A DNA stretch of 51,026 bases from Halorubrum sp. Hd13 (lineage in GTDB: Archaea > Halobacteriota > Halobacteria > Halobacteriales > Haloferacaceae): positions 1 to 51,026 of the forward strand of contig NZ_NHOY01000007.1 of assembly GCF_002252755.1 (NCBI RefSeq). Direction: 5' to 3'. The position numbers and the translations under genes are program-made. This document shows positions 1 to 9,417 of the stretch, piece by piece; within the stretch, counting starts at the first letter, position 1, and every line of letters begins with the position of its first letter. The notes beneath the pieces are model-generated. The model saw nothing but the letters and a program-made list of their open reading frames with translations, did not search any database and was not told the origin of the DNA.

Positions 1-306
<306 letters not shown>

Positions 307-308
<2 letters not shown>

Positions 309-320
309 TACAATTGTAAT
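307..320. promoter_or_regulatory. 14-bp perfect palindrome over the tnpB start codon
   Basis: The sequence ATTACAATTGTAAT is its own reverse complement and includes the first two bases of the tnpB start codon. It contains TTAC on both strands. It could be an operator limiting tnpB expression or a relic of a target site; this is inference. Confidence 0.4.
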
Positions 321-328
321 TAAGTGTG

Positions 329-338
329 CTATATAAAG
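329..338 (-). promoter_or_regulatory. TATA element of tnpB
   Basis: CTTTATATAG on the minus strand lies 21-30 nt before the tnpB ATG. This spacing fits a leaderless transcript. Confidence 0.55.
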
Positions 339-401
339 GATCTACTGGAATATCAGGCCGCGCTATCGTCGGTGGTTTGTATCATCGTTTGTCGGATTCA
401 T

Positions 402-421
402 CCCCGCGCTGAAGCGCGAGG
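402..421 (-). repeat. 8-bp GC hairpin resembling a TnpB element right-end / guide-RNA stem
   Basis: On the minus strand CCTCGCGC-TTCA-GCGCGGGG folds into an 8-bp stem with one G-T pair. Hairpins of this form are what I would expect at the 3' side of haloarchaeal tnpB genes, where they belong to the guide RNA scaffold. Here the hairpin lies upstream of tnpB, between the cut transporter gene and the tnpB promoter. It may be a left-end hairpin or the remnant of a second element. Confidence 0.5.
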
Positions 422-439
422 CTTTCTCTTTGATTCTCC

Positions 440-1236
440 GTAATCTGCTGGAAGACGGCGAGCCCGAGTCCGACGATCAGTGCGGGGCGCATCCACGGGC
501 TGAGGAGATCGCGGATCCCGTTGCCCGACTGCGCCTCGACGGTCGCCTCGATCTCCGCGAGCTCGTCTTCGATGTCGCCGTCGCGCGTTCGTCGGAGCAC
601 CGCCCGCGCCTCCTCGGTCCGTCCCCGCTCGTAGAGCCAGCGCGGGCTCTCGGGCATCCGGACCATCCCGACGGCGAGCACGACTGCGGGGACCATCCCC
701 GCGCCGAGCATCAGGCGCCACGCGCCGGCGCCCGAGAACGCGTAGTTGACGAAGTACGACGAGAGGATTCCGACCGTCACCATCAGCTGATTCAACGACG
801 TGAGTCCGCCTCGGACCGACGGCGGCGCGATCTCCGAGATGTACAGCGGGCCGACGATCGAGGCGAAGCCGATGGCGACGCCGTCGATCATCCGGCCGGC
901 GACGAGGACGGGGACCGTCGGCGCGACGGCCATGAGGAACGAGCCGGCGAAGAAGACGCCGGCCGAGAGGAGGATGAACCGCTTGCGACCGATGCGATCG
1001 GAGATGCGCCCCCCGATCGCCGCGCCCGCCGCCGCGCCGACCATCGCCCCGCTCACGACGATCCCTTCCACCAGCGCGCTCAGCTCGAACGCGGTGTCGA
1101 TAAAGAGGATCGCGCCCGAGATGATCCCGGTGTCGAACCCGAAGAGGAGCCCGTTGAGCGCCGCGAGCGCGGAGACGACGTACACGAAGCGACCGGCGTC
1201 CCCGCGGATCACGGCCCGGATATCAGCGGTTGACAT
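440..1236 (-). pseudogene. MFS sugar-type transporter truncated by IS insertion
   Basis: The 265 transporter codons begin at ATG 1236 and match the N-terminal half of sugar/H+ symporters: first helix with LLFGFDTGIISGA, the RISDRIGRKR loop between helices 2 and 3, and the PESPRWLYERG motif after helix 6. The text breaks inside the FQQITG motif that normally opens helix 7. The frame then adds 18 unrelated residues from the inserted element and stops at 382. A complete symporter has about 460-480 residues, so half the membrane segments are missing and transport is unlikely. The remaining half could lie beyond the left edge. Confidence 0.85.
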
Positions 1237-1285
1237 GACGTATCAACCCGTCCGTTTTCATCTTTTATTTAGAAGCCTTCTGATT

Positions 1286-1347
1286 TATTATTAATTTAAA
1301 TAAATTAGATAAATTTCTGTCGGCGGAGATTGCTGGAATCTACGCCG
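1286..1347 (-). promoter_or_regulatory. AT-rich promoter region and interrupted inverted repeat upstream of the MFS gene
   Basis: The gap 1237-1548 holds no gene that I can support. Between 1255 and 1310 it is very AT-rich, unlike the flanks, with TTATTAATTTAAATAAATTA as the best TATA candidate for the minus-strand transporter. At 1321-1347 lies CGGCG-G-AGATT-GCTGG-AATCT-A-CGCCG, a 10-bp dyad with one mismatch and a 5-nt centre. Its place upstream of a sugar-type transporter suggests an operator for a sugar-responsive regulator. That role is inferred. Confidence 0.4.
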
Positions 1348-1548
1348 TCTCCAGTAATATTTATTTTATACTGAGTAGTATCTTATCGGCTCACGGCGTC
1401 GGTCCGAAGACGCTCCGCGGGCTGGCGGCCTCGGTTCAGCGGGCACGTGGCCTTAACTCGGTGGTCTCGGTGCGAGAGAGGGATACGGCCGTAGATTCGG
1501 GTTCGTGACCGGCGGCGGCCCGGCAGGGGATCCGTCCGTCGCCGGACG

Positions 1549-2271
1549 TTACTCCAGCGTGTACGTCTCGTCGCCGTCGAGAACGACGGGCTCGGCGACG
1601 GCACCCGCGGCCTTCACCTCGTTGACGAACTCCCGCGTCTCGATCTCGATCGGCGGGAACGAGTCGTAATGCATCGGGAACACCACGTCGGCGCCCACCC
1701 AGTCGGCGGCGATGCCGGCGCCCGCGGGCCCCATCGTGAAGTGGTCGCCCGCGGGAAGCGCGGCGGCGTCGGGCTCGAGGTACGGCGCGATCACGTCGAC
1801 CATCTCGGACATGAGTCCCGTGTCGCCCGCGTGGTAGAACGTCGTGCAGTCGGGGTCGGACTCCTGGGTCGGCTTCTTGTCGCCGACCACGAAGCCGGCG
1901 GGCATCCCGGCGGAGTAGTCGGGGTCGTTCTCGATCCCGTTCGAGTGGTCCGCGCGGACCATCGTCACCCACGCGTCGCCGCACTCGACGGTGCCGCCGA
2001 TGTTCATCCCGCCGGCCGCGACCGAGTGTTCGAGACCGAACTCCTCCTGGACGTACGCGGTCAGCTCCGGCGTGGCGACCACGGTCGCGTCGGGGAACGC
2101 CGCGGCGTCGGCGACGTGGTCGCCGTGGCCGTGCGTCAAGAGTAGGTAGTCCGGATCGAGCTCCGCAGGATCGACGTCGGTCTTCGGGTTGTCGAAGAAC
2201 GGATCGATCAGGAGCTCCGTGTCGTCGACGACGACGTGCCACGTCGCGTGGCCGTGCCAGGTGAGTTCCAT
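1549..2271 (-). CDS. Metal-dependent hydrolase, metallo-beta-lactamase superfamily (UPF0173 type)
   Basis: The 240-residue protein starts at ATG 2271 with [11 protein letters not shown], the typical opening of the UPF0173/YtkL-like hydrolases. The metal-binding HGHGDH motif follows near residue 56, with later conserved pieces [19 protein letters not shown] and FPMHYDSFP. The length fits the family, usually about 230-240. Such enzymes bind two metals and act on unknown substrates in the cytoplasm. The reading frame stays open further upstream, but the WHGHA opening and the lack of conserved text before it support this start. The neighbours give no pathway hint. Confidence 0.85.
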   Translation of the reverse strand: MELTWHGHATWHVVVDDTELLIDPFFDNPKTDVDPAELDPDYLLLTHGHGDHVADAAAFPDATVVATPELTAYVQEEFGLEHSVAAGGMNIGGTVECGDAWVTMVRADHSNGIENDPDYSAGMPAGFVVGDKKPTQESDPDCTTFYHAGDTGLMSEMVDVIAPYLEPDAAALPAGDHFTMGPAGAGIAADWVGADVVFPMHYDSFPPIEIETREFVNEVKAAGAVAEPVVLDGDETYTLE

Positions 2272-2446
2272 GGTTCGTCCGGATCCTCTCGGCGAACAGT
2301 AATAAAAGTCGACGCCGCGGACCCGCTCTCGGGGACGGGAGTCGGACTCCTGAGTCGCGACTCGCGCGTTCGACCGGGCCCTCGTCCCGTCGGTCCGTGA
2401 CGCGTCGGGAGAGGAATTAACACCGCTCCGACTCAACCGGTAGATC

Positions 2447-3520
2447 ATGCCCTCCGAGCGGACCGGGAGCCCCCCATCCACCGACGCGTGTCGCGAGTGC
2501 GGCCGGACCCTCCCGCCGGACGCGAACTTCTGTCCCGGCTGCGGCGCCGAGGTGCGGACCGGCGGCGGCGTCGCGTACTGCGCCGACTGCGGCGAGCGGC
2601 TCGCGCCCGACGACGAGTTCTGCGCCGAGTGCGGGGCGGCGCGGCCCGGAGCAGGCGGTCGCGTGACCCGTCGACCCGACGATGCGGTCGATACCGAGGC
2701 GCGCCGCGCGTTCCGCGCCCGGGTGAGCGACCACCTCGACGACGGCTGGGAACTCGTCGAGGACCGCGGCGATCGGGTCGTACTCGTCGACAGGGGGGTG
2801 GGCTCGATCCCCGTCCACGTGCTCCTCCTCCTGACGACAGGCGGCGTCGGGAACCTGCTGTACGGCTGGTACCACTACTCCGAGCTGGCCGAAACGCGGC
2901 GGCTTAGCGTCTCCGACGGCCCGATTCCGGACGGCGAACTCCCCGCGCCAGACGGGAACGACGACCCGCTCGTGGCCCTCTCCGGGTACCTCTTGGGCGG
3001 CATCCTCCTGCTGATCGGGCTCGGGATCGCCGTCGTCTCAGCGAGACAGGGAGCGCTCCCCGGCGCGGCGTTCGGCGCCGCGTTCGCGCTCGTCGGCCTC
3101 GCGCTGACGCCGCCCGCGGAGCGACGTCTGCGCCGGCGACACGGGCTCTCCCGGTTCGGTCGGATCCGGACCGTCGACCACCGGGTGATCCGAGCGACGG
3201 AGCGCACAGAGTCCCCGTGCGTCGTCTGCGGCGAGTCCTTCGAGCGCGGGGTCGTCCGCCGCCGCCGCGACGAGACGGTCGCGGCTGGCGTGCCGGTCCG
3301 GACGCACGCGATCGAGCGAAACCGCTACTGCGAGGACTGCGCCCGCGAGGAGCTGTTCGGCGGGTCGGAGGGAGCGGCGGACGGCCGCGCCGAGAGCGTC
3401 GAGCCGACGGATCGCGTCGAGGCCGGGGGATCGACTGGCGACTGGGAGACCGTCGGATCGACTGACGATGCCGATGGCGACGGATCGGGGGCGGCGACCG
3501 ACCGCGCCCGCGACGGTTGA
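2447..3520 (+). CDS. Double zinc-ribbon membrane protein, function unknown
   Basis: The 357-residue protein begins with two CxxC...CxxC zinc ribbons (CRECGRTL...CPGCG and CADCGERL...CAECG). Hydrophobic stretches near residues 125-140 and 180-220 look like membrane helices. A third pair of CxxC motifs (CVVCGES and CEDCARE) lies near residues 258-300, followed by an acidic tail. AATTAAC at 2415-2421 lies about 30 nt before the ATG and supports a leaderless start. Zinc-ribbon membrane proteins of this layout are common in haloarchaea and mostly uncharacterised. A role in protein-protein contact is possible but unproven. Confidence 0.8.
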   Translation: MPSERTGSPPSTDACRECGRTLPPDANFCPGCGAEVRTGGGVAYCADCGERLAPDDEFCAECGAARPGAGGRVTRRPDDAVDTEARRAFRARVSDHLDDGWELVEDRGDRVVLVDRGVGSIPVHVLLLLTTGGVGNLLYGWYHYSELAETRRLSVSDGPIPDGELPAPDGNDDPLVALSGYLLGGILLLIGLGIAVVSARQGALPGAAFGAAFALVGLALTPPAERRLRRRHGLSRFGRIRTVDHRVIRATERTESPCVVCGESFERGVVRRRRDETVAAGVPVRTHAIERNRYCEDCAREELFGGSEGAADGRAESVEPTDRVEAGGSTGDWETVGSTDDADGDGSGAATDRARDG

Positions 3521-3590
3521 CGCGGACGGCGTACCGGTCGAGGGGGGACGGACCAGACCGCTTATCAGCGTCTGCCCGACAACAACGCCC

Positions 3591-4730
3591 ATGCAGGCGC
3601 TAACAGCCGCGCAGCGCGAGTTCGCCGAGCAGGCCGAAGCGGTCGCCGCGGAGTTCGCCGAGGACGCCTACACCTGGGGGGGCGACGTGCCGTGGGAGAA
3701 CCTCCGGCGGCTCGCCGAGGCGGACCTCTACTGCCCGTCCATCTCCGAGGAGTACGGCGGGCAGGGCCGCTCCGACGTGGCGGCGATGCTCCTCACACAG
3801 GCGGTCGGGCGAGAGTGTCCCGACACGGGGTGGTTCACCTACATGCAGGGGATGGTCGGACCGCGGGCGATCGACCTCTTCGGGTCCGACGCGGTCAAGG
3901 AAGAGTACCTCCCCGCCGTCACCGCCGGCGAGAGCTTCGTCTCCATCGCCATCTCGGAGCCCGACGCCGGCTCGGACGTGGGGTCGATGTCGACCGAGGT
4001 GACTGAGGAGGACGGGAAGCTCGTGTGTAACGGCGAGAAGACCTGGGTCGGCGGCGTCCCCTTCGGCGACGCGGCGGTCGCCTGGGTCAGGTTCCCCGAG
4101 GGGCTCGGGTCGGTCGTGATTCCCTACGACGACCCCGGCGTCGAGATCGAGGAGGTGTACACGAACATGGCCGGGTACGCGCAGACGCACTTCACGATCG
4201 ACGACGTCGTGATCCCCGAGACGCACGTCCTGACTCGGGGGACGGAGGCGTTCAAACAGCAGCTGGTCTCGCTCAACTGGGAGCGGCTCGGCAGTTCGGT
4301 GCTCACGGTCGCGTGGGCGGAGGCCGCGCTGGAGCAGGCGCTGGCGTACGCGACCGACCGCGAGCAGTTCGATCAGCCGCTCGACGAGTTCCAGGGGATC
4401 GAGTGGCGGCTCGCGGAGATGTACCGGAACGTCGAGACCGCGGCGTCGCTGGTGTATATGTCGGCCGCCGGCGCGCAGGGCCACGACCCCGCCCCGCCGC
4501 GGCTCCAGACATCGACCGCGAAGCTCCACTGCTCGCAGATGGTCGAGCAGGTCGCGAGCGAGGCGGTCCAGATCGTCGGCGCCCGCGCCTACCAGCGGGG
4601 CCACCCGCTGGAGTACCTCTACCGCTTCGCGCGGAGCCGCCGTATCGCGGCCGGCACGGACGAGATGCAGCTGAACACCATCGCTCGGGCGCTGAAGGAG
4701 GACGGCGTGCCGCCGGTCTCGGCGCGGTAG
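3591..4730 (+). CDS. Acyl-CoA dehydrogenase, isovaleryl/long-chain-like active site
   Basis: The 379-residue protein covers the whole acyl-CoA dehydrogenase fold: alpha domain, SEPDAGSDVGS flavin and substrate segment, KTWVGG, and the C-terminal helices with DEFQGIEWRLAEM. The family oxidises acyl-CoA to enoyl-CoA with FAD and passes electrons to ETF. The usual YEGT(S/T)EI base motif is IAAGTDEMQ here, so glutamate is absent at that place. A glutamate in NWERLGSS (E231) sits where isovaleryl-CoA and long-chain enzymes keep their base. The ATG at 3591 opens with MQALTAAQREF, a normal start, and CTTATC about 30 nt upstream may be its TATA. It faces the enoyl-CoA hydratase gene. Confidence 0.9.
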   Translation: MQALTAAQREFAEQAEAVAAEFAEDAYTWGGDVPWENLRRLAEADLYCPSISEEYGGQGRSDVAAMLLTQAVGRECPDTGWFTYMQGMVGPRAIDLFGSDAVKEEYLPAVTAGESFVSIAISEPDAGSDVGSMSTEVTEEDGKLVCNGEKTWVGGVPFGDAAVAWVRFPEGLGSVVIPYDDPGVEIEEVYTNMAGYAQTHFTIDDVVIPETHVLTRGTEAFKQQLVSLNWERLGSSVLTVAWAEAALEQALAYATDREQFDQPLDEFQGIEWRLAEMYRNVETAASLVYMSAAGAQGHDPAPPRLQTSTAKLHCSQMVEQVASEAVQIVGARAYQRGHPLEYLYRFARSRRIAAGTDEMQLNTIARALKEDGVPPVSAR

Positions 4731-4804
4731 CGCCGGTCGGCCCGCTGCCGGTCTTCGTGCGGTAGCGCGGCGAGTCACCTCCCAGACGCTTGCGTCCGCC
4801 CTCG

Positions 4805-5632
4805 CTACTCGTCGTACGACCGGCCGTAATCGGGCTCGCGCTTCTCGTTGAACGCCGCGACCGCCTCCTCGTGTTCGGGGTCGATGACGCAGTCCCACTG
4901 GTACTCGGCCGCCTTCCGACAGTACTCGTCGAAGCTCTGTTGTGGATCGATCAGCCGGTTCGTGTGCCGGACGGCGGTCCTCGGCTTGTCCCGGATCTCC
5001 TCGGCGAGCGCGGTGGCGGCCGCGAGAGCGTCCTCGGCCCGCTCCGTAGCGAGCCCGATGTCGACGGCGTCCTCTGGAGTGATGTCCCGGCCGGTGAGCA
5101 GGTACTCGCGGGCCTTCGACTCGCCGATCAGCCGGGGAAGGAGCCACCCGCCGCCGTCGCCGGGGACGAGCCCGACGTTGACGAACCCCTCGCGCATGAC
5201 CGCGTCGTCGGCGATCGTGCGCAGGTCGCAGGCGAGCGCGAAGTCGCAGCCGGCGCCGATCGCCGGGCCATTCACCGCGGCGACCGAGGGCGTCGCGGCC
5301 GTCCGGAGCCGCCAGACGAGCTGCTGGATGAGCCAGAGGAACGCCCCGTACTCCTCCGGGTACTGATCGTCCCAGTCGGGCATCTCCGTCGTGTCCGCCC
5401 CGGCGCAGAACCCGTCGCCAGCGCCCGTGAGGACCGTCGCGTACACGCCGTCGTCGCGCTCGGCCCGCCGCACCGCGTCGTTGAGTTCGAGGACCGTGGT
5501 CCGGGTGAAGGCGTTGTACACGTCCGGGCGGTCGATGGTGACCGTCGCGACCCCCTCGCTCACCGCGTACCGGACGTCGTCGTAGTCGCGCGCTTCCGCG
5601 TCGATTTCTCCGTCGGCTGTGACGTCGGCCAT
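4805..5632 (-). CDS. Enoyl-CoA hydratase/isomerase family protein
   Basis: The 275-residue crotonase-fold protein shows the first oxyanion segment GAGDGFCAGADTTEM and the second segment NGPAIGAGCDFALACDLR. At the hydratase glutamate positions it reads REGFVNVGLVPGDGG, so the second glutamate-like site of true hydratases (PExxLG) is changed to VPGDGG. It is therefore a crotonase relative whose exact reaction is uncertain. The start at ATG 5632 (MADVTADGE) fits the family length of about 260. Convergent with the acyl-CoA dehydrogenase and divergent from the FAH gene, it suggests a CoA-thioester catabolic patch. Confidence 0.88.
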   Translation of the reverse strand: MADVTADGEIDAEARDYDDVRYAVSEGVATVTIDRPDVYNAFTRTTVLELNDAVRRAERDDGVYATVLTGAGDGFCAGADTTEMPDWDDQYPEEYGAFLWLIQQLVWRLRTAATPSVAAVNGPAIGAGCDFALACDLRTIADDAVMREGFVNVGLVPGDGGGWLLPRLIGESKAREYLLTGRDITPEDAVDIGLATERAEDALAAATALAEEIRDKPRTAVRHTNRLIDPQQSFDEYCRKAAEYQWDCVIDPEHEEAVAAFNEKREPDYGRSYDE

Positions 5633-5698
5633 ACCGGACGGCGGGCCGGCCTCCACAAATAGGTGTGCGGTCGGCCGCCTTGCGTCGACCGGGAACGC

Positions 5699-5706
5699 TT
5701 TTTATC
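5699..5706 (+). promoter_or_regulatory. TATA element of the FAH-family gene
   Basis: TTTTTATC lies 21-28 nt before the ATG at 5727. It fixes a leaderless start and rules out the longer upstream frame. Confidence 0.5.
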
Positions 5707-5726
5707 CGCGTCGCCCCACGCCGCAC

Positions 5727-6470
5727 ATGCACTGCGCACGGTTCCGCGACCCGGCCGGATCGATCCGCGAAGGCACCTACGATCCCGAGAGCGACGCCGT
5801 CGCCTTCGGCGGCGACGAGTACGCGCTCGACGACCCCGCGATCGACGTGCTCCCGCCGACCGACCCGACGAAGATCGTCTGTATCGGGCGCAACTACGCC
5901 GACCACGCGGCCGAGCTCGGCAACGACGTGCCGGATCGCCCGCTCCTCTTTCTCAAGCCGCCGAACGCGCTGGCGAGCCACGGCGACACGGTCACCGTCC
6001 CCGAGGGGAAAGACCGGATCGACTGGGAGGCCGAGCTGGCGGTCGTGATCGGCGAGCAGTGCAAGGCCGTCGACGCCGACGACGCGATGGACGTCGTCGC
6101 GGGGTTCACCTGCATGAACGACGTGTCGAACCGCGACGACCAGAACCGCGAGCAGAACTGGGTGCGCGGGAAGGCGTTCGACAACGCCGCGCCGCTCGGT
6201 CCGGTGATGGCGACGCCCGAGGAGGTCCCCGCGGACGCCGGCGTCGAGCTCCGAGTGAACGGCGAGACGAAGCAGTCGAGCGACCGCGAGCACCTCATCT
6301 TCGACGTGCCGACCCTGATCGAAGAGATCACGACGTACCTCACGCTGGAGGCCGGCGACGTCATCGCGACGGGCACGCCGGAGGGCGTCGGCGCGCTCTC
6401 CGACGGCGACACCGTCGAGGTGGAGATAGAGGGCGTCGGGACGCTCGAACACGACGTGCGCGTCCCCTGA
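5727..6470 (+). CDS. Fumarylacetoacetate hydrolase family protein
   Basis: The 247-residue protein has the short N-terminal beta segment and the FAH catalytic fold: KIVCIGRNYADHAAELG, PLLFLKPPNAL, the metal-binding DWEAELAVVIG (E..E), and the closing GDVIATGTPEGVG. Family members cleave or hydrolyse C-C bonds in 2-keto or acylpyruvate compounds with Mg2+ (for example acylpyruvases, oxaloacetate decarboxylases, hydroxyhepta-dienedioate isomerases). The substrate cannot be read from sequence. The start is supported by the TATA element at 5699-5706. Its promoter region is shared with the divergent crotonase gene. Confidence 0.9.
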   Translation: MHCARFRDPAGSIREGTYDPESDAVAFGGDEYALDDPAIDVLPPTDPTKIVCIGRNYADHAAELGNDVPDRPLLFLKPPNALASHGDTVTVPEGKDRIDWEAELAVVIGEQCKAVDADDAMDVVAGFTCMNDVSNRDDQNREQNWVRGKAFDNAAPLGPVMATPEEVPADAGVELRVNGETKQSSDREHLIFDVPTLIEEITTYLTLEAGDVIATGTPEGVGALSDGDTVEVEIEGVGTLEHDVRVP

Positions 6471-6866
6471 GCGGCGGACGGGATCGCGCCGTCCGGCGCT
6501 CCCTGGGCCCCGATCGCACACCTCGTTTCCGGTGAACGCTTATGTATCGTCGGTTCGGTAACCAATACGTGAAGTCCATCTCGTTCTCGCGCTGACCGCG
6601 GCTCGCGACGACTCCGCGCACCCGTCTCCGCCCGCTTCGGAGGCCCCGGCCAGCGCCCGACCAGTGCGACCGAGAGACTCGGTCTCGGAGACAATCGCCC
6701 TCCGTTCCGGGGCGGTCCGCTCTCCGGCGACCTTCGACGCCTCTCGATCGCGCAGGGTATCGCTCCAGAACACGGTTCGTCGTCGCCGCCGCGTGCCGGA
6801 CGTCGCGAGTCCGCGGTCGGCGGTGTCGAACCCCTCTCCGGGCCGACGCGAGCGCCCGACGACCCG
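6471..6866. other. Noncoding gap between FAH and hflX
   Basis: No gene can be supported in these 396 bases. A weak TATA-like CTTATGTATC lies near 6540. The short frames here are arginine/serine-rich and look like high-GC shadows. An hflX promoter within this gap is probable, but I could not place it. Confidence 0.4.
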
Positions 6867-8261
6867 ATGTCACGAGACGAGAAATCCGACGACGAGACGC
6901 GAGACGGAACCGACAACGACCGACGCCGGACGCACCGCCTCGACGCCGGCCGTGCGCTGATCGCCGCGCGCGACGCCGACGTTCGCCCCGAGACGGACGA
7001 GATCCGCGGGCTCGCCCGCTCGGCGGGGTACGAGGTCGTCGGCGAGGTCACCCAGCGGCGCCGCGAGGACCCGACGTACGGACTCGGCCGCGGCAAGGCG
7101 GAGGAGCTGATGCGCCGAGCGTCGGTCGAGGACGTCGACGCCGTGATCTACGACGGCGAACTCTCGCCCGGGCAGACGGCGTCGCTCTCCGACCTGCTCC
7201 CGGACGGGGTCGAACCGATCGACCGGACGCGGCTGGTTCTCGACCTGTTCGCCGAGGGGGCCGGCTCGCGCGCGGCCGAGCTACAGGTCGAGCTCGCCCG
7301 CCTCGAGTACCTGAAGCCGCGGCTCCGGGAGCTCATCGCGCGCGACTACGCGACCGACCTCCGGTACCACAACGAGGACGACCGACGGGTCCTCGACGTG
7401 GAGCGTCGGATCGACGACGCTCGACGCGCCCTCAGCGAGGTGACGGAGGCCCGGAGCGAGCGGCGAGAGCAGCGCCGGCGGGCGGGATTCGACGCGGTCG
7501 CGCTGGCCGGGTACACCAACGCCGGCAAATCGACGCTGCTCCGACGCCTCGCCGACGACGTCGACGGTCCGGGAACCCACGACGATCCGGGAACTCACGC
7601 CGACGTCGACGACTCCGTCTCGGCCGCCGATCGCCCCTTCGAGACGCTCGACGTGACCACCCGTCGGGCGACGCTCGGCGGCCGACGGACCCTCGTCACC
7701 GACACGGTCGGGTTCGTCGACGCGCTCCCGCATCGGAGCGTCCGGTCGTTCCGGGCGACGATCGAGTCGGTCCGCGACGCCGACGCGGTCCTGCTCGTCG
7801 TCGACGCCGCCGACGATCCCGAGACGGTCGGCGACCGCGTCCGGACGACCCTCTCCGCCGTCGAGGAGACGGCCGGTCCGATCGTCCCGGTGCTCAACAA
7901 GGTCGACTTACTCGACGGTCGCGAGCTCCGCGCCCGCCGCGAGGTCATCGCGGACGCCGCGGCGGACCTGAACGCTGACGGCCACGCCGTCGCCGAGGCG
8001 CTCGAACCGGCCGTCCCGGCGAGCGCGCTCACGGGAGCGGGGGTCGACGCGGTCCGGGAGGCGCTCCGCTCGGCGCTGCCGACGGAGGCGGCGACCCTCC
8101 GACTGCCGAACTCGGGCGCGGCGCAGGCGCTGCTGTCGTGGGCGCACGACAGCGGTGAGGTCCGCGACGTGACGTACGCTCCGGACGGCGTGACGGTCGC
8201 GTTCGCGGGTCGACCGTCGGTCGTCGCCGAGGCGGAGCGACGGGCCGCGGACCTCCGGTGA
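6867..8261 (+). CDS. hflX: GTPase HflX
   Basis: The 464-residue protein contains the HflX N-terminal domain (YGLGRGKAEEL, VIYDGELSPGQ), the helical linker with RLEYLKPRLREL, and a GTPase domain with G1 GYTNAGKST, G3 DTVGFVD, and G4 NKVD. HflX GTPases bind the large ribosomal subunit and split or rescue stalled ribosomes. An acidic insert rich in D/H/G separates G1 and G2 near residues 232-255. This is a halophilic elaboration not present in bacterial HflX. The first 25 residues are charged and disordered, so a slightly later start is possible, although no better ATG is seen. Confidence 0.93.
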   Translation: MSRDEKSDDETRDGTDNDRRRTHRLDAGRALIAARDADVRPETDEIRGLARSAGYEVVGEVTQRRREDPTYGLGRGKAEELMRRASVEDVDAVIYDGELSPGQTASLSDLLPDGVEPIDRTRLVLDLFAEGAGSRAAELQVELARLEYLKPRLRELIARDYATDLRYHNEDDRRVLDVERRIDDARRALSEVTEARSERREQRRRAGFDAVALAGYTNAGKSTLLRRLADDVDGPGTHDDPGTHADVDDSVSAADRPFETLDVTTRRATLGGRRTLVTDTVGFVDALPHRSVRSFRATIESVRDADAVLLVVDAADDPETVGDRVRTTLSAVEETAGPIVPVLNKVDLLDGRELRARREVIADAAADLNADGHAVAEALEPAVPASALTGAGVDAVREALRSALPTEAATLRLPNSGAAQALLSWAHDSGEVRDVTYAPDGVTVAFAGRPSVVAEAERRAADLR

Positions 8262-8322
8262 GCGGGTCCGATCCGGGATCCGTTCGGCCACCCTTAAGAC
8301 CGACCGTCCCGGACGAACGGTC

Positions 8323-9417
8323 ATGGAACCACGCGATCTCTCGGACCACTCGCCGTACGTCCCGGGACGAGGCGTCGAGGAGGTCGCCCGCGAACGCGGG
8401 ATCGACCCCGACGACCTGATCAAGCTCTCCTCGAACGAGAACCCGCACGGCCCGAGCCCGGCGGCGGTCGAGGCGATCCGCGAGCACGCCGACCGCGTCC
8501 ACCAGTACCCGAAGTCCTCGCACACGGACCTCACCGCGAAGATCGCGGAGAAGTGGGACGTGGCGACCGAGCAGGTCTGGGTCTCGCCCGGTGCCGACGG
8601 CTCGATCGACTACCTCGCGCGGGCCGCCTTAGAGCCCGACGACGCCGTCCTCGTCCCGACGCCCGGCTTCGCCTACTACGGGATGTCGGCCCGGTACCAC
8701 CACGGCGAGGTGACGGAGTACGCGCTCGACGCGGCCGACGGGTTCGCGCAGGACGCGGAGACGGTCCTGAGCGCTTACGGCGGCGAGCGGATCGTCTACG
8801 TCACCTCCCCGCACAACCCCTCTGGGTCGACGTTGCCCCTGGACGACGTCGAGGCGATCGCGGACGCGACCGCCGAGGAGACGCTCGTCGTCGTCGACGA
8901 GGCGTACGGCGAGTTCGCCGCGGTCGACAGCGCGATCCCGCTGGTCGACGAGCGCGACGACGTGGCGGTGCTCCGGACGTTCTCGAAGGCGTACGGGCTC
9001 GCGGGGCTCCGGATCGGCTACAGCGTCGTCCCCGAGGCGTGGGGCGAGGCGTACGCCCGAGTGAACACCCCGTTCGCGGCGAACGAGCTCGCCTGCCGGG
9101 CCGCGCTCGCCGCCCTCGACGACGAGGACCACGTCGAGGAGTCGATCGAGTCGGCGCGGTGGGCCCGCGAGCACATCGCGGACGAGCTCGACGCGCCCAC
9201 GGTCGAGTCGGCCGGCAACTTCGTGCTCGCCGAGGTCGGCGACGCGGAGCGGGTCGCCGACGCGGCCCAAGAGCGCGGCGTGATCATCCGTGACTGCACC
9301 TCGTTCGGCCTTCCGAACCACGTCCGGATCTCGACCGGCACCCGCGAGGAGACGCGCGAGGCGGTCGAGCGACTGAACGAGACGCTCGCCGACCTCGGGC
9401 TCGGTGTTCGGGCGTGA
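8323..9417 (+). CDS. hisC: Histidinol-phosphate aminotransferase
   Basis: The 364-residue class I/II PLP enzyme opens with YVPGRGVEEVARERG and KLSSNENPHGPS, the substrate-end motif of HisC. It carries YVTSPHNPSGS and VVVDEAYGEF around the cofactor, and the Schiff-base lysine in TFSKAYGLAGLRIGY. HisC converts imidazole-acetol phosphate to histidinol phosphate in histidine synthesis; some archaeal copies also serve aromatic amino acids. CTTAAG about 28 nt before the ATG may be its TATA. Its stop overlaps the GTG of the next gene by 4 bases, pointing to coupled translation with the kinase. Confidence 0.93.
   Translation: MEPRDLSDHSPYVPGRGVEEVARERGIDPDDLIKLSSNENPHGPSPAAVEAIREHADRVHQYPKSSHTDLTAKIAEKWDVATEQVWVSPGADGSIDYLARAALEPDDAVLVPTPGFAYYGMSARYHHGEVTEYALDAADGFAQDAETVLSAYGGERIVYVTSPHNPSGSTLPLDDVEAIADATAEETLVVVDEAYGEFAAVDSAIPLVDERDDVAVLRTFSKAYGLAGLRIGYSVVPEAWGEAYARVNTPFAANELACRAALAALDDEDHVEESIESARWAREHIADELDAPTVESAGNFVLAEVGDAERVADAAQERGVIIRDCTSFGLPNHVRISTGTREETREAVERLNETLADLGLGVRA

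Noticed and set aside
3600-6521. Very long open frames on the strand opposite to real genes, also at 18516-20744, 37699-40275 and 11219-13054 upstream of mrp
   Set aside because: They are Arg/Pro/His-rich shadows of GC-rich genes with clear homologues on the other strand, and none has a family motif.
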